A stretch of DNA of 57,396 nucleotides from Chloroflexota bacterium (GCA_029558955.1 JAKQCW010000176.1:1-57396); one strand, 5' to 3'. Positions 12,301 to 21,034 are shown, counted from the first letter of the stretch. The notes: generated from the sequence alone by a model not told the origin. Translations and numbers: made by a program.

Positions 12301-14551
12301 CAACGCCGCGGCCGCGGCCGTGCGCCATGCCACCGAGCCGCGCCAGGTCTACCAGACCATCGCTCAGGAGGTGGACAAGCTGGGGCTTTCGTTGGTGGCC
12401 TTCAGCTACAACGCCGCGGAGCAAAAGCTCCGTCTGGAACAAAGCGCTCTGGTGGGGAAGCTGGCAGCAATGGGCGAATTTTGGAAGCGGCCATCTTCTG
12501 ATATCGAGACGTGGGTGCCGCTGTCGGTGATTCCTGAGTTCGCACAGGTGCTGGAAGCGGGCCAGGCGCAATTCTACGCCGCGCCCATCGAGACGTCCGG
12601 CGCCGCGGCCATTCAACGGCTGGGCGTCTCCTCCAGCGCCATGGTTCAGGCCGTCGACCGGCAGCGCGCGGTGCTGGCGCCGGTGATGAGCCAGCAGCAA
12701 GTCAACGGCATCTTCGTGATTCTGGGCAATGACCTGACTGAAGAGGATCTGCCCGCCTTCGAGGCGTTCGCCAACCAGGCCTCGGCTGCCCTGGACAATG
12801 CCCGCCTGCTGGAGGCTGAGCGGCGGGAACGAGAACGGGCGGAAGCGCTGGCCAGGGTGGCCAACATCCTGAACTCAACATCCAACCTTGGAGAGGCATT
12901 GCCGCAGGTGTTGCACCAAATACGTTTGATCGTGCCCTGCGACAACTGTGTGCTCTTCCTGTTGTGCGATGGCATTCTGTACTGCCAGGCCGCTGAGGGC
13001 AGCCATGCCGACTGGTGGCTGTCCAAGCGTCTGCCGCTGAACGATCTCCCCATCTTCCAGGAGATGGCGACCGATCTGACGGCGATCCTGGTCAGCGACA
13101 CCGCCAGCGATTCCCGCTGGCGCGGCGCGTCCTCCACCGAACACCTGGCCTCCTGGATCGGCGCGCCGCTGGCGGCCGATGGCCAGTTGGTGGGCCTGTT
13201 GAGCATCGACCAGGCGCAAGCGGGCTTCTTTTCTGCCGAGAACCGTGAGATGGTGACGGCCTTTGCCGACCAGATCTCCGTGGCGGTGCAGCGCGCCTAT
13301 CATTTCAGCGATGCCCAGCAGCGTCTGCGCGAGCTGGCCAGCTTGGCCCGGGTCAGCGCCCTGCTGAATGAGGCAACCGATCTGACGGAGGTGCTGGACG
13401 TGGTGCTGACCAGCTTCTTCGATCTGCTCGACACACGGCGCGGCGTGATTGCCCTGGTCAGCGGCAAGGAGCACACCCGGTTGCACGTCACGGCCGCGCG
13501 CGGCTATGAGCCTGGCTTTATCCAGCGGGTCAACGCGGCCGGTTTGGCCATGCCAGCCGACCTGACACACGGGCCTGAACTGCGTCCCCGTCTGGTGGTC
13601 GATCCGATCGCTTCCTCCTCGCAGCCCGATGACTATCTGACCCGTGTCGTGCTGGCGCTGGGCAGCCGGGTGATCGGCCTGATCGAGCTTGAGCAGTCAA
13701 CGCTGGACGATACGCAGCGTCGCATGTTGGCGGCGGTGGCCGGCCTGGCGGCCGTGGCCATCGACAGGGCGCAGCTCCACCAGGATACCGTGCGCGCCTA
13801 TGAGGAGCTGCAAGACCTGGATCGCCTCAAGGATGAGTTCGTGCAGAACGTGTCGCATGAGCTGCGCACGCCGCTGACCTTTGTCAAGGGCTATGTCGAA
13901 TACCTGCTGGAGGGCTACTCCGGCCAGCTCAATGAGAGCCAACGGCAGGCGTTGGAGATCGTGCTCGACCGCAGCAACGCGATCATTCGCCTGGTCAACG
14001 ACATCGTCCTCTTCAAACAGGCTGAGCTGCAGAAGATGCTTGTGCAGCCGGTGGCGCTGGAGCTGATTGCTTTGTCCTGTATCGACGGCTGTCGCATGGC
14101 TGCCCGGCAGGCCGGCATTGAGATCGAGCTCGACATCTTCCCCGACCTGCCGGAGGTCTATGGCGACGGCCCGCGTTTGGGTCAGGTGTTCGATAACCTG
14201 TTGGGCAACGCCATCAAGTTCAGCCCTGATGGCGGAACGATTCGCGTTACCCTGCGCCGGGTGGACGCGATGGTTCAGGTGGCCATCAGCGACACCGGCA
14301 TCGGCATCCCGGCTGATCGTCTGATGGACATCTGGAAGCGGTTCTACCAGGTGGATGGCGCCACCACCCGGCGCTATTCCGGCGCAGGGCTGGGTCTGCC
14401 GATCGCCAAACGCATCATCGAGGCGCATGAAGGCACGATCTGGGTCGAAAGCGAGTTGAACAAAGGCAGCACCTTCTACTTCACGCTTCCCGCCGTCGAT
14501 GAATACAGCGCGGGCGTGGTCTCTGTTCACACGGCGCAAGCTGTGGTATGA
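9371..14551 (+). CDS. Multi-GAF/PAS soluble sensor histidine kinase
   Basis: A very large (1726 aa) sensor kinase without membrane segments, so signals are sensed in the cytoplasm. By repeated helix-start patterns I count about five GAF-type modules in residues 20-840, one PAS domain near 855-975 (SVEAGILLEGSDDSIQYVNPPL), about three more GAF modules to about 1460, then HisKA with the phospho-acceptor in VSHELRTPL (His about 1496) and HATPase_c with an N box (FDNLLGNAIKFSPDGG, about 1600), G1 (DTGIGIP, about 1640) and G2 (GAGLGLPIAKRI, about 1670). No response regulator lies beside it. It stands between secA and pspA on the same strand; the promoter of pspA overlaps its last codons. There is no strong Shine-Dalgarno; the ATG at 9371 is the start that includes the first GAF helix. 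Exact domain counts need a profile search. Confidence 0.93.
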   Translation: MRNSSAAAAQDQITENGFAQLEAFSRQLSSSLHLETVYQVLADGALKLLAGDRCAIFARNPISNQMRCVQVRGLTPEYIAAVETGYREWPVDGQLWEHFLIIEDVRGDERMVPLWPLLEADPFVTTLFVGLSHQGEALGALAVYYNALRQFDEPYLALAQTLAHHASVAIANAQAYHFAGLRVAELETLRQAAVEINGQPDLESTLAAITSRAASLLNTPGAAIYLYDAERDDLAVRAITGGPETYLGRRMKTGEGLAGRVFQQRQPQIVGDYRSWEYASPVWSDVSFGTVLGVPLLYGDEAIGVLTLNDDTKDRLFDRESMRVAGLFASLAAATLSSALALAASRQRASTLAALQRVAASVTATLDLEIVLQAVVEELRNTFGYSLVSIHRLQGEQLVREAVASTVGQFERGVITGLELGIIGRAVRLGEAQFVTEVASDADFVALQLGIVAEAVLPIELDGRLWGVLNVETADRSTLRRSDVPLLGMFCQQIAVAIRNAGNFAEIQQRVAELEGLRRTHLRLASSLDSGDLLNAIAASVLDLASPQTVHLYVQDIDSEHYLLGLVLPEASLDDAGGGEEWAEELAAQAIQERQPVIIDRVPEHLLSGASHAPDGSVHLARSRAAFPFVRSGGVLGAMAFSYDRPTTISGALERLMLLFADQAASALENARLYQLEARRRQLADTLRQLASAVNSMMGFEQAAATILEYLGRVVTLDSASILVAEEDHLYVAAQVASADTPWPDAINFGRGELLSAERVLATGESVVIPDTARCDTWRHDVGRQGIGAWLGFPITFQGEIFGVLSVDRNQPGSFTLAETQIVKAFADQAAIGLANARLFQAAAQRAAENERLKEFNESLLRSVEAGILLEGSDDSIQYVNPPLCSLVGYSEEELVNQPSLILLSAEMNELVERKAAGRRHGEKGRYEAALLHKDGHQVPVLVNATPLFEHGVFIGTLTAFNDITQRKRIEKTLLALNAAAAAVRHATEPRQVYQTIAQEVDKLGLSLVAFSYNAAEQKLRLEQSALVGKLAAMGEFWKRPSSDIETWVPLSVIPEFAQVLEAGQAQFYAAPIETSGAAAIQRLGVSSSAMVQAVDRQRAVLAPVMSQQQVNGIFVILGNDLTEEDLPAFEAFANQASAALDNARLLEAERRERERAEALARVANILNSTSNLGEALPQVLHQIRLIVPCDNCVLFLLCDGILYCQAAEGSHADWWLSKRLPLNDLPIFQEMATDLTAILVSDTASDSRWRGASSTEHLASWIGAPLAADGQLVGLLSIDQAQAGFFSAENREMVTAFADQISVAVQRAYHFSDAQQRLRELASLARVSALLNEATDLTEVLDVVLTSFFDLLDTRRGVIALVSGKEHTRLHVTAARGYEPGFIQRVNAAGLAMPADLTHGPELRPRLVVDPIASSSQPDDYLTRVVLALGSRVIGLIELEQSTLDDTQRRMLAAVAGLAAVAIDRAQLHQDTVRAYEELQDLDRLKDEFVQNVSHELRTPLTFVKGYVEYLLEGYSGQLNESQRQALEIVLDRSNAIIRLVNDIVLFKQAELQKMLVQPVALELIALSCIDGCRMAARQAGIEIELDIFPDLPEVYGDGPRLGQVFDNLLGNAIKFSPDGGTIRVTLRRVDAMVQVAISDTGIGIPADRLMDIWKRFYQVDGATTRRYSGAGLGLPIAKRIIEAHEGTIWVESELNKGSTFYFTLPAVDEYSAGVVSVHTAQAVV
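14543..14551 (+). promoter_or_regulatory. Extended -10 promoter of pspA
   Basis: TGGTATGAT overlaps the stop codon of the kinase gene. It gives a leader of about 50 nt before pspA. A -35 is not clear. Confidence 0.6.
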
Positions 14552-14608
14552 TGTGCGCACAATACGTCTGATGACAGATCGATTCTCAACCCACGGAGGA
14601 TTCTCAAC

Positions 14609-15292
14609 ATGGCATCTCTGCTCGAAAAGGTCAATATTCTGATCAAAGCCAACCTGCATTACATGGCCGACCAGGCTTTGCAGGCGAACTCAGTCGCTGT
14701 GGTCAACCAATATATCCGCGAGATCGAAAACAATCTCGACGATCTGAACGACGCGGTGGCGACCGTCGGCGGCCAGGTCAAGACCATCCGTCGCAAGCGT
14801 GACGAATATCAGGCCAAGGCCACCACCCTCGATCACAATATCGATGTGTTCCTGACCGAGGGCAACGAGGCGTTGGCTGTGGCGGCTCAGGCCAAGCTCA
14901 ATTCGACCCAGCGCACCGTGGAGAGCTACGATCAGCAACTGGCTCAGTTGGAGCGTGAGTACGAGGCGTTGCGCAGCGCCAAGCTCAAGCTGGAGGCCAA
15001 GCTGGCCACCACCAAACAGGAAAAGGATGAGCTGCAGGCGCTGATGGATCTGGCGCGCGCCAAGGAGATCAGCAACAAGGCCATGCGCAGCCTGGACGAC
15101 CTGGCCGGCGCCGGCGACGCCGACGTGGCCCGGGTGGCCGACGCGGTGCGCTCCCGGCTGGACAAGGCCTCGGCCGAAAGCGAGATGCTGGCCTCCAGCC
15201 TCGACAAGCAGATGGACGACGTGCTGGAGCGCGGCGAGATCGACGCCGCTTTGATGGAACGCAAGCGCCGCCTCGGCCTGGCCGAGGGCTAG
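14609..15292 (+). CDS. pspA: PspA/IM30 family membrane-stress protein
   Basis: This 227-residue protein is almost wholly alpha-helical coiled coil, as in PspA/IM30/Vipp1 (ESCRT-III superfamily), which bind and protect the cytoplasmic membrane. The sequence has the family organisation: an N-terminal helix (SLLEKVNILIKANLHYMAD), an early IREIENNLDDLNDAVATV segment, and long heptad-rich helices to about 195. The ATG has GGAGGA at 14595-14600, eight bases upstream. It opens a run of genes encoding two membrane-anchored binding-like proteins and a membrane coiled-coil protein, a context that suggests an envelope-stress module. No pspF or pspBC homologues are visible. Confidence 0.92.
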   Translation: MASLLEKVNILIKANLHYMADQALQANSVAVVNQYIREIENNLDDLNDAVATVGGQVKTIRRKRDEYQAKATTLDHNIDVFLTEGNEALAVAAQAKLNSTQRTVESYDQQLAQLEREYEALRSAKLKLEAKLATTKQEKDELQALMDLARAKEISNKAMRSLDDLAGAGDADVARVADAVRSRLDKASAESEMLASSLDKQMDDVLERGEIDAALMERKRRLGLAEG

Positions 15293-15312
15293 GTCACGCC
15301 ATCCGCGTGACC
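15292..15312 (+). terminator. Hairpin between pspA and the first binding-protein gene
   Basis: GGTCACGC pairs perfectly with GCGTGACC around a 5-nt loop directly after the pspA stop. A second GTCAC/GTGAC pair follows within the next 45 bases. Without a U-tract it may attenuate transcription or separate pspA levels from the downstream genes. Confidence 0.45.
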
Positions 15313-15369
15313 CGGCGATGACCGCAGGATGTGTCACATGGGCGCCGTGACCTCACCGGAGAAATCAGG

Positions 15370-16620
15370 ATGAATCGAACCCGCGTCATCTTTATCGTCA
15401 TAATCGTCGCCGCGCTGGTGTTGGTGGGCGTGGCCGCGCTGCTGCGCACCATCAACAGCCCGTCAAGCACGTCGTTGCTGCCCGAGCAGCGCGGCCCCAT
15501 CCAGGTGCGTGTGCTGACCGCGCTGCCGGTCTACGACTGGGTCAGCCAGGCCGCCAAACAGTTCAACGCTGAGAAGCACACGCTGGAGGGCAACACCATC
15601 CAGGTCGAGGTGATCTCGATGGATGGCCTCTCCGCCCTGGGCAAGTTCGACCGCGATGAGTTCGGCGTCCTGCCGGCCGACGCCGATCTGCAAAACCTGA
15701 CCGACGCCGAGAAGGCGTCTCTGGCGCGCTTTCCCACCGCCTGGATCCCCGATAGCCGCTATCTGCCCGAGCTGGCCAACGTGGCCTACAAGGAGCGGCT
15801 GGGTCGCGATGTGTTCCTGACCGACGGCGAATACCGGGCGCGTCCCATTGCCCTCAGCCTGTTTGCCTGGGGTCTCTACCAGAGCCGGGCCGACGCGTTG
15901 ACCGCGCAGGTGGGCGACATCGACTGGCAGGCGATCCATGACGCGGCCATCAACCCCGGCGGCTGGCCGGCGCTGGGGGGGCAGCCCGATTGGGGCTTCT
16001 TCAAGCTGGTGGTGCCCAACCCGCGCAAGAATGTGGGCGGGCTGGCGGCCATGGTGGCCGCGGCCGGCGAATACTACGACAAGACCAACATCGGCACGGC
16101 TGAGGTCACCGACCCCGCCTTCCAGCGTTGGCTGGGCGAGCTGATGGGCAGCACCACCGACCTGGGCGGCGGCAGCGCCTACACCGCCGAGGACTTCGCC
16201 CTCTTTGGCTATTCGGCCGGCGACGGCGGCCAACTGCTGGAGGCGGACCTGCTCAAGAACATGGAGGGAATCCAGACCCGCTGGGGCGAGGCGCTGGAGA
16301 TCTTCTATCCCAAGTACGTCACCTGGTTCGACTTCCCCTTCACCATCTGGATGGGGCCGGAGACCAGCGCGGCCGAGAAGAACGCCGCCCTGGAGTTCCA
16401 GCGCTTTCTGCTCTCCCCGGAGGTCCAGGCCCAGGCGGTCGGCTCTGGTCTGCGGCCAGTCAACGCCTCGGTCTCCGTCGATCAGCCCAACAGCCCCTTC
16501 ACCCGCTGGGCCAGCCAGGGGGTGGCGCCCATCGTCTCCCGCACCGATGCCATGCGCTCGCCTGACCGCGATGTGTTGCTGGCGCTGCTGCGCTGGTTCG
16601 ATCTGAACGTGGGCCGGTGA
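15370..16620 (+). CDS. Membrane-anchored solute-binding-like protein
   Basis: A 416-residue protein with one N-terminal transmembrane segment (about residues 6-28) and no lipobox, so it is anchored by an uncleaved helix with the rest outside the membrane. The exported part has the pattern of extracellular solute-binding domains (VRVLTALPVYDWVSQAAKQF; ...FPFTIWMGPETSAAEKNAALEF; ...AVGSGLRPVNASV). The start at 15370 is preferred because GGAGAAA precedes it; an upstream in-frame codon would add a charged 13-residue extension. No permease or ATPase lies near, so it is unlikely to be an ordinary importer component. It is paired with a paralogue fused to a VWA domain (next gene), 10 bp downstream. 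Confidence 0.8.
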   Translation: MNRTRVIFIVIIVAALVLVGVAALLRTINSPSSTSLLPEQRGPIQVRVLTALPVYDWVSQAAKQFNAEKHTLEGNTIQVEVISMDGLSALGKFDRDEFGVLPADADLQNLTDAEKASLARFPTAWIPDSRYLPELANVAYKERLGRDVFLTDGEYRARPIALSLFAWGLYQSRADALTAQVGDIDWQAIHDAAINPGGWPALGGQPDWGFFKLVVPNPRKNVGGLAAMVAAAGEYYDKTNIGTAEVTDPAFQRWLGELMGSTTDLGGGSAYTAEDFALFGYSAGDGGQLLEADLLKNMEGIQTRWGEALEIFYPKYVTWFDFPFTIWMGPETSAAEKNAALEFQRFLLSPEVQAQAVGSGLRPVNASVSVDQPNSPFTRWASQGVAPIVSRTDAMRSPDRDVLLALLRWFDLNVGR

Positions 16621-16630
16621 GGTGAGCGCC

Positions 16631-18370
16631 ATGAGCAGCAAGCCAAAACAGAGCAGGGCAGAACAGCAGGCGGCCCGCCAGCGCTCACAGCGCATCGGCG
16701 CCATCGTCATTAGCGCGATGACTCTGATTAGTTTCCTGTGCATCTGCGGCGTGGTGCTGTCGCTGTTCCTTCGGGACAGCCGCCCGATCAGCCAGACGCC
16801 CAGCGCGCAGGAAAATGGTCGCACAGCCTCCCTGACCCTGGCCTCCACGCCGGACAAGGCGGAGCTGATGCGCACCCTGGTGGATCGCTTCAACGCCCAG
16901 CAGTTGCGCACGACAGACCGCCAGCCCATGCAGGTGCAGTTGGTGGAGCTGACGCCCGACGTGATGATCGAAGAGGCGTTGGCCGGCCCCACCTTCCAGG
17001 CCATGAGTCCCGATTCCAGCATCTGGCTGGATCAGCTCGACCGGCGCTGGAGCGAGGCCCAGCAGGTGGAGGAAGGCGCGATCGCCCCCTCTCTGGTGGG
17101 CGAATCGGTGCGCTTTGCCATCAGCCCGGTGGTGATCGCGGCCTGGGAGGATGTGGCGCGCAGCCTGGGCTGGCCCGATCAGCCGACCGGCTGGCAGGAG
17201 ATCCAGCAGCGCGCGGCCGCCGATCCCAACTTTCGCTGGAGCCATCCCGGCGCCAACGTGGCCAGCGGCCTGCTGGCGACGCTGGCCGAGTTCTACGCCG
17301 GCGCCGGCAAGACGCGCGGCCTGACCGAGCAGGACGCCACCGCCCAGAGCACGCTGGACTACGTCTCCGCGGTGGAGCGCACCGTCAAGTTCTACGGCGA
17401 AGGGGAGGCCGCCATCATGCAGCGCATCCGGCAGGAGGGACGCGCCTTCCTGGATGCCTTCGTGGTTCAGGAGCATCTGGTGGTCAACCACAACCGCCAG
17501 AATTCTGGCGATCGCCTGGTGGCGCTCTATCCCAGCGAGGGCACGCTGTGGGCTGACCATCCGTTAGCGTTGCTGGAAGCGGGCAATGTGACCGACAACC
17601 AGCGCCAGACCTGGCGCGCGCTGCGTGACTTCATGCAGTCGGCCGAGGCGCAACGAATCGTGCTCGAATCGGGCTTTCGACCGGCCGATCTGTCCGTCTC
17701 CCTGGCCGACAGCCCCATCGCCGCGGCCAACGGCGTCGATGCCAGCCAGCCGCAGACCACCTTGCAGGTGCCGGGGCCGGCCGTGGTGGATGTGGTGCAG
17801 AATGTCTGGCAATTCACCAAGCGCAAGGCCAACATCTTCCTGGTGGTGGATACCAGCGGCAGCATGGAAGGCGAGAAGCTGGCTGCCACCCAGGCAGCGC
17901 TGCGTGAGTTCATGGCTCAAATCAAAGGCAACGAGGAACGCGTCGGCCTGGTGGAGTTCGGTAGCACCGTCAACAACATCGCCCCCTTGGACGCGCTGGC
18001 CAACAACCGTTCGCAGATCGAGCGCGACATCGACCGGCTCCAGGCCTATGGCAACACCGCGCTTCTGGATGGGGTGCGCACGGCCTATAACCGGTTGCAG
18101 AAGCTTGGCGACGCCGAGCGCATCAACGCCATCGTGGTGATGACCGATGGCCGGGAGAACAACTCGCTGACCACGCTGAGCGAGCTGCAGCGCGAGATCC
18201 AGCGCGGCAACAGCCAGGGGACGCCGGTGGTGATCTTCGCCATCGCCTTTGGCGAGGACGCGGACTACGACGTGCTGCGCGCCATCGCTGAGAGCAGCGG
18301 CGGCCAGGTGCGCCAGGGCGATCTGAACACGATTCGGAACCTCTACCGGCTGTTGAGCTCCTACTTCTAA
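16631..18370 (+). CDS. Membrane-anchored binding-like protein fused to a VWA domain
   Basis: This 579-residue protein has a single N-terminal membrane segment (about residues 23-47), a binding-protein-like region (about 60-370, with the same closing pattern LESGFRPADLSVSLADSP as its neighbour) and a C-terminal von Willebrand factor A domain (about 398-575). The MIDAS motif DTSGSMEG (Asp about 405), the Thr-containing NTALLDGV loop and MTDGRENN are intact, so metal-dependent partner binding is expected. The ATG at 16631 has GAGGTGA just upstream; a GTG 9 bp earlier is possible. The fusion implies that ligand sensing and adhesion to a partner are combined outside the membrane. The function of this architecture is not known to me. 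Confidence 0.85.
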   Translation: MSSKPKQSRAEQQAARQRSQRIGAIVISAMTLISFLCICGVVLSLFLRDSRPISQTPSAQENGRTASLTLASTPDKAELMRTLVDRFNAQQLRTTDRQPMQVQLVELTPDVMIEEALAGPTFQAMSPDSSIWLDQLDRRWSEAQQVEEGAIAPSLVGESVRFAISPVVIAAWEDVARSLGWPDQPTGWQEIQQRAAADPNFRWSHPGANVASGLLATLAEFYAGAGKTRGLTEQDATAQSTLDYVSAVERTVKFYGEGEAAIMQRIRQEGRAFLDAFVVQEHLVVNHNRQNSGDRLVALYPSEGTLWADHPLALLEAGNVTDNQRQTWRALRDFMQSAEAQRIVLESGFRPADLSVSLADSPIAAANGVDASQPQTTLQVPGPAVVDVVQNVWQFTKRKANIFLVVDTSGSMEGEKLAATQAALREFMAQIKGNEERVGLVEFGSTVNNIAPLDALANNRSQIERDIDRLQAYGNTALLDGVRTAYNRLQKLGDAERINAIVVMTDGRENNSLTTLSELQREIQRGNSQGTPVVIFAIAFGEDADYDVLRAIAESSGGQVRQGDLNTIRNLYRLLSSYF

Positions 18371-18512
18371 CCGGCCCCACGATGTCCAATCCTCCTGAAA
18401 CCCGAGCCTTAGCGCTTCCTTCGCCGCGTCGCCGGCCTTCCGGCCGGACGCCGTTCATTTGAGTGCCAGCAGGCGTTGATGCGCTGGCTGGCGGCTCGCG
18501 CCGAACAAGCCC

Positions 18513-19358
18513 ATGCCCCGTGAATCGATCCACGACACCATCGAACGTCAAGCCCAGCGGGCCATCTTCGAACACGCCTTGATTCGCGTCGAGAACGCGG
18601 TGATCCTGGCCGGCTCGATCCTGCTGGCCTTTTTCCTGCCCAATCCCCTGCCGGGCGCGCTGCCCTGGTGGGGCGCGTGGACCTGGCTCTTGCTGGGCGC
18701 GCTGGGCGTGGCCGCCATGACCTTCAGCGGCGTCAAGGATCCGCAAGAGCGCGAAAAGGCAGTCGAGCGACTCTTCCGTGAGAAATATGACGTCAGCGGG
18801 CTGCGCGACCGGTCGCTCAAGGAGAAAATGCGCAAGGCCGAGGAGTATCACCTTCAGATCAAGGCCGCCATCAAGGGCCAGAAGGATGGCATCCTCAAGG
18901 AACGGATGCAGCGCACCACCGGCGACATCTACGATTGGATCGGCAACATGGTGCGTCTGGCTCGCCGGCTCGATTCCTTTCGCGGCGATCCGATCATCAA
19001 GAGCGACCGCGAGGGACTGCGCGAGAGCATCCCCGCGCTGGAGAAGCGGCTGCAGCGCGAGCAGGATGACCGGGTGCGCCGGCAAATCGAAACCACCCTG
19101 GCTGACCAGCGCCGCTTGCAGGTCAATATCGCCGAGCTGGAGAACCGCATGCAGCGCGCCGATCTGCAACTGGACAGCTCGCTGGCCGCGCTGGGCACCG
19201 TCTACAGCCAGATTCTGCTGGTGGGCAGCAAGGAGGTCGATAGCGACCGCGCCGAACGCCTGCGCGCCGACATCGCCAGCGAGGTCGCCGGCCTGCAGGA
19301 TGTGGTCGATTCGATCAACGAGGTCTATGATTACCGGACGCTGGGCTCAGGGAAATGA
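18513..19358 (+). CDS. Membrane protein with cytoplasmic coiled coil (unknown)
   Basis: A 281-residue protein with two adjacent hydrophobic segments (about residues 29-48 and 52-72) followed by about 200 charged, heptad-rich residues (SLKEKMRKAEEYH..., ALEKRLQREQDDRVRRQIETTLADQ). It is likely tethered to the membrane with a long cytoplasmic coiled coil. I do not recognise a named family. It lies 142 bp after the VWA gene on the same strand; that gap contains a CCGGCC-TTCC-GGCCGG hairpin (18432-18447) and no gene. Its position next to pspA and the two binding-like proteins suggests it is part of the same envelope module, perhaps contacting PspA through coiled coils. The start codon lacks a strong Shine-Dalgarno. 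Confidence 0.75.
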   Translation: MPRESIHDTIERQAQRAIFEHALIRVENAVILAGSILLAFFLPNPLPGALPWWGAWTWLLLGALGVAAMTFSGVKDPQEREKAVERLFREKYDVSGLRDRSLKEKMRKAEEYHLQIKAAIKGQKDGILKERMQRTTGDIYDWIGNMVRLARRLDSFRGDPIIKSDREGLRESIPALEKRLQREQDDRVRRQIETTLADQRRLQVNIAELENRMQRADLQLDSSLAALGTVYSQILLVGSKEVDSDRAERLRADIASEVAGLQDVVDSINEVYDYRTLGSGK

Positions 19359-19438
19359 TGCGAAACCCGCTGCTGGCAGCCCGTGACCGGAAACGATTCC
19401 CGCAGAACAGACGTTAAGTTACGCATGGAGGTCAGAGA

Positions 19439-20563
19439 ATGCGTAAATGGTTGATAATTGCCCTGCTGCTGGCGCTGGCCTTGGCCGGCTGCACCCAACA
19501 GCCCAAGGGCGAGGTGACGGTCTATGTGGCTGCGCCGTTGACCGGCTTTCAGGCCAATGGCGGACAGACGGTGTTGGGCGGCGCGCGGCTGGCCGCGGCC
19601 AGGCTCAACCAACAGGGCGGTTTGCTCGGCTACACCGTCAAGATCGCGCCCATGGACGATGAGTCCGATTCGGATGTGGCGGTGGAAGTGGCCACGCAGA
19701 TCGGCGAGGCCGTGGCCCGCGGCGATCAGGTGCTGGGCGTGATCGGCCACTACAACAGCGGCCAGGCGTTGGCGGCCATGGAGGTCTACAAGAACCTGCC
19801 CATCATCGTGATAACGCCAACCGCCTCCGAGACCTCGATTTCCCAGCGCGGCTACGACAATTTCTTTCGCGTCAACGCCAACGACGCCATGCAGGCGCAG
19901 GTCGACGCCGGCTTCCTGGCCAACACCCTGGGCGCCAAACGGGTCGCGGTGCTGCACAATGACACCGAATATGGCGTGGGGCTGGGCCGCGAGATCAACA
20001 CTGCCCTGACCGATCTGGGCGTCGAAGTGGTGCTCACCCGCCAGGTGGCCGAGGGCCAGGAGCGCTATGACGCCGAAGTCAGCGCCGTGCAGCAGGCTAA
20101 CCCTGATGCGATCTTCTACGCCGGCTATGAGATCGAGGCCCCCTACCTGCGGGCCGCGCTGGTGCAGGCTGGCCTGACGCAGCCCATGCTGGCCTCGGAC
20201 GGCGCCTTTCTTTCCGCGACCATCGACGAGGCGGGCGGCGCGGCCGAGGGGATGTATGTCAGCGCCTTTGCCCCCAGCCCGGTCACTGTGGCCGACAGCC
20301 AGTGGATCAAGGACTACCAGGCCGTCGATTTCCGCAACCCTGACACCTATTCGATCAACGGCTACAGCGCGCTGATGCTGTTGGCCGAGGGGGTCAAGAA
20401 GGCGAATTCCCTGGACGCGGACAAGATCGCTGCGGCCCTGCACGGCAGCAAGGTCAGCTCCCTGCTGGGCCAGCTCAGCTTCGACAGCCGCGGCGACCTG
20501 ACCAACCCCACGGTCTACATCTTCCAGGTCAAAGACAACGCCTTCGTGCAGGTCAGCCCGTAG
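19439..20563 (+). CDS. Branched-chain amino-acid-type ABC substrate-binding lipoprotein
   Basis: A 374-residue periplasmic-binding-protein type I (LivJ/LivK-like) lipoprotein. The signal peptide ends with lipobox LAGC (Cys18). The mature part shows the family pattern: VTVYVAAPLTG near the N-terminus, GGARLAAARLNQQGGL, VLGVIGHYNSGQALAAMEVY, YFRVNANDAMQAQV-type segment, GYEIEAPYLRAALVQAG, and DTYSINGYSALMLLAEGV. GGAGG lies 7-8 bases before the ATG. No LivHMGF permease or ATPase genes are nearby, so it is an orphan that either feeds a distant transporter or acts as a sensor. A weak AGCCGGC/GCCGGCT hairpin (20562-20590) follows. Confidence 0.9.
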   Translation: MRKWLIIALLLALALAGCTQQPKGEVTVYVAAPLTGFQANGGQTVLGGARLAAARLNQQGGLLGYTVKIAPMDDESDSDVAVEVATQIGEAVARGDQVLGVIGHYNSGQALAAMEVYKNLPIIVITPTASETSISQRGYDNFFRVNANDAMQAQVDAGFLANTLGAKRVAVLHNDTEYGVGLGREINTALTDLGVEVVLTRQVAEGQERYDAEVSAVQQANPDAIFYAGYEIEAPYLRAALVQAGLTQPMLASDGAFLSATIDEAGGAAEGMYVSAFAPSPVTVADSQWIKDYQAVDFRNPDTYSINGYSALMLLAEGVKKANSLDADKIAAALHGSKVSSLLGQLSFDSRGDLTNPTVYIFQVKDNAFVQVSP

Positions 20564-20639
20564 CCGGCGACCGGCAAGCGGCGGCCGGCTGTTGCTCAGT
20601 CACCGGCGGCCGTTCACCGATGACCGTTCACCATCTGCC

Positions 20640-21020
20640 ATGCGTCTCACCACCTACAACAAAGTCAATTTGATCGCGGCCTACTACTTTCTGGTGGGCG
20701 GCTTTCTTCTGATGCTGGCCGCGGCGTCGATTCTCATCCCGGTGGCCGCGGTGCTGTTGGAGGCCAGCGCCTTCCTGGCCCGCCTGCCCGGCTGGTTCCT
20801 GGGTTCCACCCTGCTGCTGGTGGCCGGCTTTCAGGCGCTGTTGGCCATGGCCTGTCTGGCCATCGGCTGGGGGCTGTGGCAGCTCAAGCCGTGGGGCCGC
20901 ACCTGGGCCATGATCGCCGGTGTGCTGCAGATCCCCCTGGCGCCCATCGGCACCATCGCCGGCGGCGCCAGCCTCTACCTGCTGCTGCAAGACCCAACCC
21001 GCGAGCTGTTTCTCGCCTAG
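20640..21020 (+). CDS. Small integral membrane protein (126 aa)
   Basis: A 126-residue protein with about three to four hydrophobic segments (residues about 10-32, 46-80, 84-112). I do not recognise its family. The ATG at 20640 is chosen because the upstream in-frame extension is encoded by repeats (CCGTTCACC twice at 20610-20632) typical of intergenic DNA. No clear Shine-Dalgarno is visible. It lies between the orphan binding protein and the HEAT-repeat gene, separated from the latter by the repeat array at 21035-21180. Confidence 0.65.
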   Translation: MRLTTYNKVNLIAAYYFLVGGFLLMLAAASILIPVAAVLLEASAFLARLPGWFLGSTLLLVAGFQALLAMACLAIGWGLWQLKPWGRTWAMIAGVLQIPLAPIGTIAGGASLYLLLQDPTRELFLA

Positions 21021-21034
21021 CCCCAAACGGCAAC

